Shown piece after piece: positions 1 through 7,295 of a DNA stretch of 64,000 bases. Origin of the DNA: an uncultured Corynebacterium sp. (lineage in GTDB: Bacteria; Actinomycetota; Actinomycetes; Mycobacteriales; Mycobacteriaceae); NCBI RefSeq assembly GCF_902489365.1, contig NZ_CABTZR010000003.1, forward strand, positions 11,064 to 75,063, in the 5' to 3' direction. Positions within the stretch are counted from its first letter, which is position 1. Each line of letters starts with the position of its first letter. The notes beneath the pieces are model-generated. The model did no database searches. It was not told the origin of the DNA and saw only the letters and a list, made by a program, of their open reading frames with translations. Made by a program: the position numbers and the translations under genes.

Positions 1-276
1 CACCTGCTCGGCGGGGACCGCGGGGATTGTGCCGTTGACCTCTACCCACTCGCGCACGGGCTCCGGGAAGCCCTCGTAGGCCGCCTCCAGTCCGGCGGCC
101 AGCCAGCGCGCGGATTCCTCTGCCCCGTACTCCAAGAAGGGGGCGAACTCACCCCAGCCCGCGGGGCCGTCGATAAGCAGTGCTTCCCGGGTGGTAATGC
201 CGCGGAACTTCACGGCGAGGGGCAGGGATACCACGTGGGCGCGGTCGAGGACGTCATCAATATGCATGGGTTTCAT
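1..276 (-). CDS. menC: o-succinylbenzoate synthase MenC, partial (N-terminal part)
   Basis: Reading the minus strand from an ATG at 276 gives 92 open codons running off the left edge, beginning MKPMHIDDVLDRAHVVSLPL. The segment with RGITTREALLI and GPAGWGEFAPFLEYG is typical of the N-terminal capping domain of actinobacterial o-succinylbenzoate synthases (enolase superfamily), which dehydrate SHCHC to o-succinylbenzoate in menaquinone synthesis. The catalytic lysines and metal ligands lie outside the window. A second in-frame ATG at 267 is an alternative start. It is divergent from the DcuC-like gene and close to menB, menE and menA, which supports the assignment. Confidence 0.85.
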   Translation of the reverse strand, partial: MKPMHIDDVLDRAHVVSLPLAVKFRGITTREALLIDGPAGWGEFAPFLEYGAEESARWLAAGLEAAYEGFPEPVREWVEVNGTIPAVPAEQV

Positions 277-364
277 CGTACGTGTGGGGGTTGGGTGCGA
301 CACCTGTCATAGCCGGTGTTAGGTTATAACGGTAAGTGGATATAACCAGAAGAAGGATCCTCAG

Positions 365-1774
365 ATGCTTTACCTTCTCATCGCACTGCTGGCCATCGCC
401 GCAGTTGTCTACCTCATCTATAAGAAAGTCCACGCCGCGGCCTCCATCTTTGCTGTTGGCGTAATCCTACTCATGCTCGCCGCTCTCACCGGGCGCGCGG
501 ACTTCCGCACCACCGAAATCGAAGCCAGCGGCAATGCCTTCTACGACCAGCTGCTTGTCGTCGACGCACTGTTCAAGGCACGCTTCTCCGGCATCGGCAT
601 GGCAATCATGGTGCTCTTCGGCTTCGTGTCCTACATGCGGCACATCGGTGCCGACGCCAAGACGGTCGTGGTGCTCTCCTCACCGCTCAAGCGCTTCAAA
701 GGTTCCTACTGGCTGGTTCCGGTGGGCTTCATTTTGGGTACGCTCCTGTCGTTGGTGATTCCTTCGGCCGCAGCGCTTTCCCTATTGCTCGTGGCCACTC
801 TCCTGCCAGCGCTCATCGCCGCGGGCCTGACACCGCTGACCGTGGGCGCCATCGTGGTGACCTCCTCCACCATCGTTCCCACTCCGCTGGAGGCAGGCCT
901 CATTCAGGGCGCCGACCTCACCAACATGACGCCGACGGAATTCGTCTACGGTGCCGTCGCCTACGCCACGGTTCCCACGCTCCTCATCACGGCCTTCGTC
1001 CACATGTGGTGGCAGCACCGCTGCGATAAGGCAGATGCCCGCAAGGCCTTGGCCTCCGGTGAGGTCACCGCCGACTCGATGCACGATGACGCCACCGAGG
1101 AAGCCATCGCCCGCGCTGCTTCCCTGCCGGGCTACTACGCCGTGCTCCCACTCATGCCGCTGCTGCTCATCATTATCTCCGCCATTCTTAACCGTTTGGG
1201 TGTCATCCCCTTTGAGGGCGGCATCCTCCCGGTGACGGTGGTCTCCTTGTTCATCGCGATGATCATTGAGTCCATCCGCAAGCGCACCGTCACCGGTGCT
1301 GTGGATTCCATCTCTAGCTTCTTCAAGGGCATGGGCGAGGGTGCCGCGGGCGTCGTGGCCTTGCTGGTCGCCGCCGCCGTCCTCGTGGAAGGTATTACGC
1401 AGATGGGTGTCATCGACATGCTTATCGACGCCGCCGAAGGCTCCTCCGGTGCCGCCGTCCTTATCGTCCTCGTCTTCGTCGCTGCCACCGCCGCGATGGC
1501 CGCACTCACCGGCTCCGGTACCGCGCCTTACTTCGCCTTCTCTGAAGTGGTGCCCAACCTGGCCTCGCAGACCTCCATCCACGCACCGCAGATGCTCACC
1601 GCCATTTGGGGTACGTCCAACCTCATGCGCCAGGTCTCCCCGGTCAACGCCGCGGTACTCATTGTCTCCGGCGCCATCAAGGTCAACCCCATCCAGCTGG
1701 TCAAGCGCACCTCCGTACCCATGATTGTGGCGACGGTGCTCAATACGCTGTTTGCGTTCATGTTTATTGGGTAG
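365..1774 (+). CDS. DcuC-family C4-dicarboxylate / anion carrier
   Basis: 469 residues, almost wholly hydrophobic, with about 11-12 membrane segments and short loops; the central cytoplasmic loop near residues 220-250 is charged. The pattern SAAALSLLLVATLLPALIAAG followed by a conserved PTPLEAG region is like the DcuC/YfcC C4-dicarboxylate uptake family, which moves succinate, fumarate or related carboxylates across the plasma membrane. GAAGAAGGA precedes the ATG and two TATAAC-type -10 elements lie at about 320-346. It is transcribed away from menC. The substrate cannot be told from sequence; a GntP-like or other anion carrier in the same superfamily is possible. Confidence 0.7.
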   Translation: MLYLLIALLAIAAVVYLIYKKVHAAASIFAVGVILLMLAALTGRADFRTTEIEASGNAFYDQLLVVDALFKARFSGIGMAIMVLFGFVSYMRHIGADAKTVVVLSSPLKRFKGSYWLVPVGFILGTLLSLVIPSAAALSLLLVATLLPALIAAGLTPLTVGAIVVTSSTIVPTPLEAGLIQGADLTNMTPTEFVYGAVAYATVPTLLITAFVHMWWQHRCDKADARKALASGEVTADSMHDDATEEAIARAASLPGYYAVLPLMPLLLIIISAILNRLGVIPFEGGILPVTVVSLFIAMIIESIRKRTVTGAVDSISSFFKGMGEGAAGVVALLVAAAVLVEGITQMGVIDMLIDAAEGSSGAAVLIVLVFVAATAAMAALTGSGTAPYFAFSEVVPNLASQTSIHAPQMLTAIWGTSNLMRQVSPVNAAVLIVSGAIKVNPIQLVKRTSVPMIVATVLNTLFAFMFIG

Positions 1775-1813
1775 CGGTTTCCGCCCAGGCTCACCGGTGC
1801 TCGCTGAGCCCGC

Positions 1814-1880
1814 GGTACGTTTTGGTAAATACGGTCCCCCAAATCCGAAAAAACTGCGGGCATATTTACGAAAACGTACC
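1814..1880. repeat. 67-bp palindromic repeat, copy 1
   Basis: Arms at 1814-1831 and 1863-1880 are 18 bp each with a single mismatch (GGTACGTTTTgGTAAATA against its complement). The spacer carries CCCCC and GCGGG that can extend the stem. It lies 40 bp after the DcuC-like gene and could act as a terminator, but its length and the related copies at 1910 and 18445 point to a dispersed repeat family. Confidence 0.75.
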
Positions 1881-1909
1881 AACCAACCGTGCGCAACGTA
1901 CACAACGAT

Positions 1910-1951
1910 CAAATAAGGCCCCAGATCATCGAAGTTTTGGGGCCCTATTTG
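1910..1951. repeat. Palindromic repeat, copy 2
   Basis: Arms at 1910-1923 (CAAATAAGGCCCCA) and 1938-1951 (TGGGGCCCTATTTG) pair with one mismatch. The flanks share CGATCAAATA and TTTTGGGGCCC with the copy at 18445-18506, showing common origin. It sits in near-tandem with copy 1 upstream of the DIP1984 gene. Confidence 0.75.
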
Positions 1952-2039
1952 TTAGAACCGTCACGGCTCTAAGGCGGAGCCTACTGACTGCCGTACAATT
2001 GCTTAGACAATGAATCCCATCAAGGGTGAAGGAGCAACC

Positions 2040-2501
2040 ATGCTACTTGCTGAAGCCTTGGCCGAGCGCGCCCAGGCGCAGGAGCGCCTCAACTCGCTGA
2101 GTGACCGCCTCGCGGCGACGGTCCGCATTCAGGAAGGCGATGAACCGGATGAGAACCCCACGGATCTCCTCCGAGAACTCGAGGGCGTGACCAAGCGCAT
2201 CGATGAGCTCGTCATCGCGATCAACGCCACGAACACGGCCACCGCGTTCGACGATGAGATCACGCTCATGGAAGCGCTGGCGCTGCGTGATGGTCTGCTG
2301 CGCAAGCGACGCATCTACCAGGGATTGGCAGAGCGTGCGGGTGCGCGCCACGACCGTTACTCCCGCTCGGAGATCAAGTTCGTGGCCACCGTGCCCGTGC
2401 CAAAGCTGCGCGAGCGCGCAGATGATCTGGCCCGCCAGTACCGCGAGCTGGATACCCGCATCCAGCAGCTGAACTGGAATACGGAACTGATAACTAAATA
2501 G
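2040..2501 (+). CDS. DIP1984-family protein (septicolysin-like)
   Basis: 153 residues from the ATG at 2040, chosen over the in-frame ATG at 2010 because GAAGGAG sits just before it. The protein is largely helical and charged: LLAEALAERAQAQERLNSL at the start, then DLLRELEGVTKRIDELV, a central LMEALALRDGLLRKR, and a C-terminal LARQYRELDTRIQQLNW. This is the pattern of the DIP1984-like family, also annotated as septicolysin. No catalytic motif is evident and the molecular function is not established. A TACAAT -10 lies at about 1994. The gene is followed by a 365-bp non-coding gap rich in hairpins. Confidence 0.8.
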   Translation: MLLAEALAERAQAQERLNSLSDRLAATVRIQEGDEPDENPTDLLRELEGVTKRIDELVIAINATNTATAFDDEITLMEALALRDGLLRKRRIYQGLAERAGARHDRYSRSEIKFVATVPVPKLRERADDLARQYRELDTRIQQLNWNTELITK

Positions 2502-2640
2502 CGACTGCCGCTTCTTGTGCCGCACTCGTGCGGCACGTCATGTCGTTCGACATTTAGTCATGTCGTGTGCGCTGAGCCGCACACGACGGTAGCCCACACT
2601 CTTCGCAGCGAGCGCAACCCTTTCTGGGCAGGGAAAAGTC

Positions 2641-2701
2641 CAGTGCTTCTCAGGCGCCTTCGTAGCGCAAGAAGGCAGGGAGGTTCGATTCCGTCCCACT
2701 G
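2641..2701 (+). ncRNA. Candidate tRNA-like / Y RNA-like element
   Basis: GGGAGG-TTCGATT-CC(G)TCCC at 2678-2697 is a T-arm with a canonical TTCGATT loop and one bulged G. An arm CCTTC / GAAGG with a 9-nt loop lies at 2657-2675. The ends CAGTG (2641) and CACTG (to 2701) are complementary, closing a small multi-arm fold. It is too short, and lacks the full set of arms, to be a normal tRNA. Bacterial Y RNAs carry a tRNA-mimicking module of this kind. No Rsr/Ro60 gene is in the window. Expression, ends and family are inferred only. Confidence 0.3.
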
Positions 2702-2834
2702 TATGGTGTACCGCGCTGGTACGGAGTACACGTGCACATTGACGGGGATAATCCCGCAGTATTGTTTATTGTTTATCACCGCCGCGCTGGGCGGAGAGTG
2801 TGGGTGAGGGTTTGGGAATGGGGACTATACTTCC

Positions 2835-2866
2835 GGCGCACCGCTTTCCAATTAAGCTGGTGTGCC
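2835..2866 (+). promoter_or_regulatory. menB promoter and stem-loop abutting the start codon
   Basis: TATACT at 2826-2831 is a good -10. GGCGCACCGCTT (2835-2846) can pair with AAGC (2854-2857) and GGTGTGCC (2859-2866), ending directly at the menB ATG at 2867. No Shine-Dalgarno sequence is present. The element may be an operator overlapping the transcription start or an RNA hairpin limiting initiation. Confidence 0.5.
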
Positions 2867-3847
2867 ATGAGCGAGCAGAAAAACTACAGCACAGATAATC
2901 CTTTCAAGCCGGAGCTCTGGCGTCCTGTCGAGGGCTTTGAAGACCTGACGGACATCACCTATCACCGGCTCATCAGTGACGGTCCGAAGCCCCAGCGCAA
3001 GGACGGCATCGTCCGCATCGCCTTCGACCGCCCCGAGGTGCGCAATGCGTTTCGTCCGCACACGGTGGATGAGCTTTATCGCGCGCTGGACCACGCGCGC
3101 CGCACCCCGGATGTCGGCACGGTGTTGCTAACCGGCAACGGGCCATCCCAAAAGGACGGCGGCTGGGCCTTCTGCTCCGGCGGTGACCAGCGCATCCGCG
3201 GCCGCTCCGGGTATCGCTATGCCACGGAGCATGCGCATGATGACGCGACTGCCGATGAATCCACCGTGGACACCGCCCGCGAGAAGGTTGAGGGCGGCCG
3301 CCTACACATCTTGGAGGTCCAGCGCCTCATCCGCACCATGCCCAAGGTGGTCATCGCCGTGGTCAACGGCTGGGCCGCCGGCGGCGGGCATTCCCTGCAC
3401 GTGGTGTGCGATATGACCATTGCCTCCCGCCAGGAGGCCCGCTTCAAACAGACTGACGCCGACGTCGGCTCCTTCGACGCCGGCTATGGCTCGGCCTACC
3501 TGGCCAAGATGGTGGGCCAGAAATACGCCCGCGAGATTTTCTTCCTGGGCCGCACCTACGACGCGCAGCGCATGTACGAGATGGGTGCGGTCAACGAGGT
3601 AGTTGACCACGCCGAGCTGGAAGACGCCGCCATCCAGATGGGGCGTGAAATCAACATGAAGTCCCCCACCGCCCAGCGCATGCTCAAGTTCGCCTTCAAC
3701 CTCACCGATGACGGCCTCATGGGCCAGCAGGTCTTCGCCGGCGAAGCCACCCGCCTGGCTTACATGACAGACGAGGCCGTCGAGGGCAAGGAGTCCTTCC
3801 TGGAAAAGCGCGAGCCCAACTGGGATGACTTCCCGTACTACTACTAG
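2867..3847 (+). CDS. menB: 1,4-dihydroxy-2-naphthoyl-CoA synthase MenB
   Basis: 326 residues, crotonase fold. It converts o-succinylbenzoyl-CoA to 1,4-dihydroxy-2-naphthoyl-CoA in menaquinone synthesis. Seen: RIAFDRPEVRNAFRPHTVDEL near residue 60, the oxyanion-hole segment WAFCSGGDQRIRGRSGY, the long flexible insert typical of MenB, VVNGWAAGGGHSLHVVCD, and the C-terminal EKREPNWDDFPYYY tail that is a MenB hallmark. The ATG at 2867 is chosen from homology; the reading frame extends further upstream but that part looks non-coding. It lies in a menC / menB / menE / menA neighbourhood. Confidence 0.95.
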   Translation: MSEQKNYSTDNPFKPELWRPVEGFEDLTDITYHRLISDGPKPQRKDGIVRIAFDRPEVRNAFRPHTVDELYRALDHARRTPDVGTVLLTGNGPSQKDGGWAFCSGGDQRIRGRSGYRYATEHAHDDATADESTVDTAREKVEGGRLHILEVQRLIRTMPKVVIAVVNGWAAGGGHSLHVVCDMTIASRQEARFKQTDADVGSFDAGYGSAYLAKMVGQKYAREIFFLGRTYDAQRMYEMGAVNEVVDHAELEDAAIQMGREINMKSPTAQRMLKFAFNLTDDGLMGQQVFAGEATRLAYMTDEAVEGKESFLEKREPNWDDFPYYY

Positions 3848-3878
3848 GCCTCCATCGAGGGCTCGTGCCTTCTCTTCC

Positions 3879-3900
3879 ACCCGAAAGATAAAAAACGGGT
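3879..3900 (+). terminator. Possible menB terminator
   Basis: ACCCG and CGGGT flank an A-rich 12-nt loop about 30 bp after the menB stop. The stem is only 5 bp and the tail is not T-rich, so termination is weakly supported. Confidence 0.3.
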
Positions 3901-3950
3901 AATATCCGGGACAGTTAACGCCAGTAACTATAGCTCCCACGGAGGCAACC

Positions 3951-4169
3951 TTGACCACGGAGAAAATCAATCAGATAACCCGCCCAATCGGACTTGTCCT
4001 CTGCCTAATCCTTTTGGTTTCCCTGCGGCACTTTACCGAATGGTCATGGCTGCTACGGGCGGGCGTCGCCGTTGGCGCAACCATCGCCGCCATGCTGGTG
4101 CTGATTTTTGTCCTAGGTTGCTTCTCCACGGAAGAAGACACCCCCGAGACACACGAGGCCACTTCTTAA
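3951..4169 (+). CDS. Small two-helix membrane protein
   Basis: 72 residues from a TTG at 3951, preceded by GGAGG at 3940-3944. Two hydrophobic segments (about residues 12-26 and 35-57) separated by RHFTEW, then an acidic tail EEDTPETHEATS. No family recognised. It lies between menB and menE in the same direction as other men genes, next to another tiny membrane protein. Function unknown. Confidence 0.55.
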   Translation: MTTEKINQITRPIGLVLCLILLVSLRHFTEWSWLLRAGVAVGATIAAMLVLIFVLGCFSTEEDTPETHEATS

Positions 4170-4253
4170 GGTTTAAGCCAGTAGGGAGGGCAGGTAGGGA
4201 CCTGCCAGCTATCCTAATTACCACCAATCACCTTCACCCAGGGAGAGCCTGAA

Positions 4254-4415
4254 GTGCTGTATTTCGCCATTGCCCTCGCGGCCATCGCGCTCATTGCCGT
4301 CATTGCATCGCGAGTGTGGATGTTGCGCCGCATCCAGCAGGCTCAGAGGGACGGCGAGCGCCCCTTCGATCAGGAGGATGCGCTCATCAACCCTTACGAG
4401 CACCGCGGGCGGTAA
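4254..4415 (+). CDS. 53-residue single-pass membrane protein
   Basis: GTG at 4254, preceded by GGGAGAG, encodes a protein starting VLYFAIALAAIALIAVIASR, one N-terminal membrane helix, followed by a basic and then acidic tail ending NPYEHRGR. Codon usage and ribosome-binding site look genuine. It ends 11 bp before menE, so the two are probably cotranscribed. No function known to me. Confidence 0.6.
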   Translation: MLYFAIALAAIALIAVIASRVWMLRRIQQAQRDGERPFDQEDALINPYEHRGR

Positions 4416-4426
4416 CCTAGCTAACC

Positions 4427-5575
4427 GTGACCATCCTCTCTCCTCTGCCTGTCAATCCACATGACCCCGCCGCCATCCTCCCTGATCTGGAGGCGGCCAT
4501 CGCAGGACAAGCCGCCTTCCTGCCCGTCCCGGCGGAGGACCGCACCCGCGCGCAGCTCCTGCGCAACCACATGCGCGCAGGAGAACCTATTGATTCCTCC
4601 ATCGCGCTGGTCGTGGCCACCTCCGGGTCCACGGGCACGCCGAAAGGCGCGCAACTCACGGCCGCCAACTTGGTCTCCAGCGCCGATGCCACGCACCGCG
4701 CTCTCGGCGGCACCGGTCAGTGGCTGCTAGCCATGCCCGCCGCCCATATCGCGGGAATCCAGGTATTAATCCGCTCGCTCGTCGCGGGTGTAGAGCCGCT
4801 CTGTCTTGACCTGTCGGAAGGTTTTTCTATCCCCGACTTCGCCTGCGCTGCGCACGAGCTGGCCGCCACCGGGGATCGCTCATACACGGGACTGACCCCC
4901 ATGCAGCTGGCCAAGGCCATGGATTCGCTAGAGGGAATCGAGGCCCTGCGCACCTTTGACGCCATCCTCGTCGGAGGTGCTGCCACCCACCCACAGTTGT
5001 TGGAGTCAGCGAAGAAGCTGCGCATCACCATCGTCACCACCTACGGTTCCTCGGAGACTTCCGGTGGCTGCGTCTACAACGGACAGCCACTGGATAGCGC
5101 TCGTGTTCGCCTCGGCGACGAGGGGCGCATTTACCTTGGCGGGCCCATGATTGCGCAGGGCTACCGAAACGTGGACTCAGATGCCTTCGTGGTCGATGAG
5201 TCCGGCACCTCGTGGTTTGCTACCTCCGACGCCGGCGCGCTTCACGACGGCCACCTCACCGTCACCGGGCGCCTCGACAACATCCTGAACACCGGCGGGC
5301 TCAAGCTCCACCCAGAGCAGCTCGAGCAGCACATCCTGCACGTGCCGGGAGTGGACGGCGTGTGCGTGGTCGGCATCCCCCACCCACGCTTGGGACAGAT
5401 GATCGTCGCTGCCTATACCGGATGGGCGGATGTCGGCGATATCCTTGTGGCTCTCGACGATAGTGGCCTTCCCCGGTGGCAAATCCCCAAGGACTTCAAG
5501 CGCCTAGCCGAGCTCCCCACCACCGGCCCCGGCAAGGTTGACCGCCTCGCCGTCACCCGGCTGTGGAGCGCCTAA
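4427..5575 (+). CDS. menE: o-succinylbenzoate-CoA ligase MenE
   Basis: 382 residues, shorter than typical 450-500 residue adenylating enzymes but normal for actinobacterial MenE. It activates o-succinylbenzoate with ATP and CoA, the step before MenB. Visible ANL-superfamily motifs: ATSGSTGTPKG (residues 64-74, ATP phosphate loop), YGSSETSGG (about 206-214), DAGALHDGHLTVTGRLDNILNTGG (hinge and A8 region), and a C-terminal GKVDR with the catalytic lysine. The GTG at 4427 follows the small membrane gene closely. The stop overlaps the stop of mntR on the other strand by 4 bp. Confidence 0.93.
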   Translation: MTILSPLPVNPHDPAAILPDLEAAIAGQAAFLPVPAEDRTRAQLLRNHMRAGEPIDSSIALVVATSGSTGTPKGAQLTAANLVSSADATHRALGGTGQWLLAMPAAHIAGIQVLIRSLVAGVEPLCLDLSEGFSIPDFACAAHELAATGDRSYTGLTPMQLAKAMDSLEGIEALRTFDAILVGGAATHPQLLESAKKLRITIVTTYGSSETSGGCVYNGQPLDSARVRLGDEGRIYLGGPMIAQGYRNVDSDAFVVDESGTSWFATSDAGALHDGHLTVTGRLDNILNTGGLKLHPEQLEQHILHVPGVDGVCVVGIPHPRLGQMIVAAYTGWADVGDILVALDDSGLPRWQIPKDFKRLAELPTTGPGKVDRLAVTRLWSA

Positions 5576-6261
5576 ACCTCCGCTTCGCTGATGCTGCGTA
5601 CGGCGATACCGCGCGCAGCGGATTCCCCGATCGGGAAACTCGAACCGCCGTCTACGGCAACCTCGAGCACACCCGCGACCGAGGGGGCAACGACGGTCAC
5701 TTCCACCCCCGGCCGCACTCCATATTTATCCAGGTAGCGCAAAAATTCGCCATCAGCGTCAGTGACCTGCTCCACGGTGACGGGGGTCTGCGCGGGGACG
5801 TCGATAAGCGTAATGCGCGAGACCGGCTCGGCAGTGCCATCCGGGGCAGGTATGGGATCACCATGCGGATCGCGGGCGGGGTTGCCCAGGAAAGAATCGA
5901 GGCGTTCAACGAGCCTGTCGGACGTCGCGTGCTCTAGCATTTCCGCCTCATCGTGCACCTCATCCCAGGTATAGCCCAGAGTGCGCACGAGGAAGGTTTC
6001 CAGGAGTCGATGCCGGCGCACCATTGCCACAGCCAGCCGCCGGCCTTCCTCAACAAGCCGAACACCAAAGTAGCGTTCGTGTTCCACCAGCCCCTTCGCG
6101 GCCAGGCGCTTGACCGCCTCCGAAGTAGTGGGCAGTTTCTGCCCCGCCGCTTTAGCTAGGTCCCCCAGCGGCATCGCGGTATTAGCGCCCTCTTTCTCCT
6201 CATAGGTCCAGAGGATCTTGAGGTAATCCTGGGTACGTTCGGGCAGCTCGCTGATGTGCAT
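5572..6261 (-). CDS. mntR: Manganese-dependent DtxR-family repressor MntR
   Basis: 229 residues. N-terminal winged helix (TQDYLKILWTYEEKEG, LPTTSEAVKRLAAKGLVEHERY), a metal-binding dimerisation domain with the conserved segment VRRHRLLETFLVRTLGYTWDEVHDEAEMLEH, and a C-terminal FeoA/SH3-like domain (about residues 155-229). The E-H-D-E-H residues in that segment are usual DtxR-family metal ligands. It is divergent from mntA, with a palindrome matching the known corynebacterial MntR operator between them, so it is more likely MntR than the iron repressor DtxR. With Mn(II) it would repress mntABCD. Confidence 0.85.
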   Translation of the reverse strand: MHISELPERTQDYLKILWTYEEKEGANTAMPLGDLAKAAGQKLPTTSEAVKRLAAKGLVEHERYFGVRLVEEGRRLAVAMVRRHRLLETFLVRTLGYTWDEVHDEAEMLEHATSDRLVERLDSFLGNPARDPHGDPIPAPDGTAEPVSRITLIDVPAQTPVTVEQVTDADGEFLRYLDKYGVRPGVEVTVVAPSVAGVLEVAVDGGSSFPIGESAARGIAVRSISEAEV

Positions 6262-6319
6262 ACCCCCATCGTAGTTCAGCCTATTGCTTCCAACGGTTTC
6301 AGCACTTATGCTCTTTCAA

Positions 6320-6335
6320 GTTCAATCTGTTGAAC
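6320..6335. promoter_or_regulatory. MntR operator (GTTCAA-N4-TTGAAC)
   Basis: A perfect 16-bp palindrome, GTTCAATCTGTTGAAC, in the 107-bp gap between mntR and mntA. It closely matches the MntR site described in Corynebacterium glutamicum (TGTTCAATGCGTTGAACA, recalled, not searched). It lies 34 bp before the mntA start, near the TAATAA -10, where binding would block transcription. Confidence 0.8.
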
Positions 6336-6368
6336 ATCGACATTCACTTTTAATAAGAGAGGTTTCCC

Positions 6369-7295
6369 GTGAAGAAAATTATTGCCCTTCCCCTCGCTTC
6401 CCTCGTGGTCGCAAGCACGCTGAGCGCCTGCACCAGCAGCGACTCCACCGAAGCCCAGAACGATAACCTGACGATCTTCGCCACGACCGGTTACTTGGCT
6501 GATGCGGCCGCCAATATCGCCCCGGACGCCGACATCACCACCATGGTCGGCCCCGGCGGCGATCCACACACCTACCAGCCCACCACGCGCGATATTGAAA
6601 AGATGCAGGATGCCGACCTCGTCCTCTGGAATGGCCTTCACCTCGAGGCGCAAATGGTGGACCAGCTCTCCTCCCTCGGTGAAAAGCAGCTAGCTGTCGG
6701 CGAACAGCTCGATACTGCTGACCTTCTGCCGTGGCCCGAGCAAGGTGACAAGGGCGAAAAACTCTACGACCCGCACATCTGGAATAGCCCCGAGCTGTGG
6801 AGCCAGGTCGTCGATCATATCGGCACCAAACTCGGCGAAATCGACTCTGACAATGCCGAAGACTATGCCGCGGCCGCCGATGCTTATGAAGACAAGATTG
6901 CAGCCGCGCACGACAAGGCCGCTAAGGAACTCGAAAGCGCCTCCCCGCGCGTTCTTATCACCGGCCATGACGCCTTCAACTACTTCGGCAAGACCTTCGA
7001 CTTTGAAGTCCAAGCCACCGACTTCGTCACCACCGAAGCCACCAAGTCCGCCACTGAGATCTCCGAGCTCGCGGATACCATCGCGGAGAAGAAGGTCCCC
7101 GTTATCTTCCAAGATAACCAGGCGAACCCACAGGCCATCACTTCTCTCAAGGAAGCCGTAGAATCCCGCAACTGGACCGTCACCATCTCGGATGAGGAGC
7201 TCTTTGCCGATACCCTCGGCCCGGAAGCCCCCACCGATACCTACCTCGGAGCTTTTGAGCACAACGCTAGCGCCGTAGCGAAAGCACTGAGCTAG
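6369..7295 (+). CDS. mntA: Manganese ABC transporter substrate-binding lipoprotein
   Basis: 308 residues from a GTG. Signal peptide with lipobox LSAC, Cys21 being the lipidation site. Cluster A-1 metal-binding protein: GGDPHTYQPT (first metal His), LYDPHIWNSPELW (second His), GHDAFNYFGK (third region), a long helix between the lobes, and DTLGPEAPTDTYLG near the end. It captures Mn(II), possibly Zn(II), outside the membrane for MntBCD. The genes mntA-B-C-D overlap by 1-4 bp and form one operon under the MntR box. A zinc (ZnuA) role is less likely given the neighbouring MntR. Confidence 0.87.
   Translation: MKKIIALPLASLVVASTLSACTSSDSTEAQNDNLTIFATTGYLADAAANIAPDADITTMVGPGGDPHTYQPTTRDIEKMQDADLVLWNGLHLEAQMVDQLSSLGEKQLAVGEQLDTADLLPWPEQGDKGEKLYDPHIWNSPELWSQVVDHIGTKLGEIDSDNAEDYAAAADAYEDKIAAAHDKAAKELESASPRVLITGHDAFNYFGKTFDFEVQATDFVTTEATKSATEISELADTIAEKKVPVIFQDNQANPQAITSLKEAVESRNWTVTISDEELFADTLGPEAPTDTYLGAFEHNASAVAKALS

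Larger units (their letters stand above)
2502..2866. other. Structured 365-bp non-coding gap between DIP1984 gene and menB
   Basis: No credible coding frame. It holds a 9-bp perfect hairpin at 2517-2536 (GTGCCGCAC / GTGCGGCAC), a 10-bp perfect hairpin at 2562-2587 (GTCGTGTGCG / CGCACACGAC), a tRNA-like segment at 2641-2701, a GTGTAC / GTACAC pair around 2705-2735, and the menB promoter and leader hairpin at 2826-2866. None of the hairpins is followed by a T-run, so simple termination does not explain them. Confidence 0.7.

Noticed and set aside
782..1912. 376-codon minus-strand frame opposite the DcuC-like gene
   Set aside because: Extremely hydrophilic (Gly, Asp, His), as expected for the complement of a membrane protein gene.
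2678..2697. A canonical tRNA gene
   Set aside because: Only a T-arm and one other arm can be drawn; there is no D-arm, 7-bp acceptor stem or anticodon arm of normal form. Kept as a tRNA-like candidate instead.
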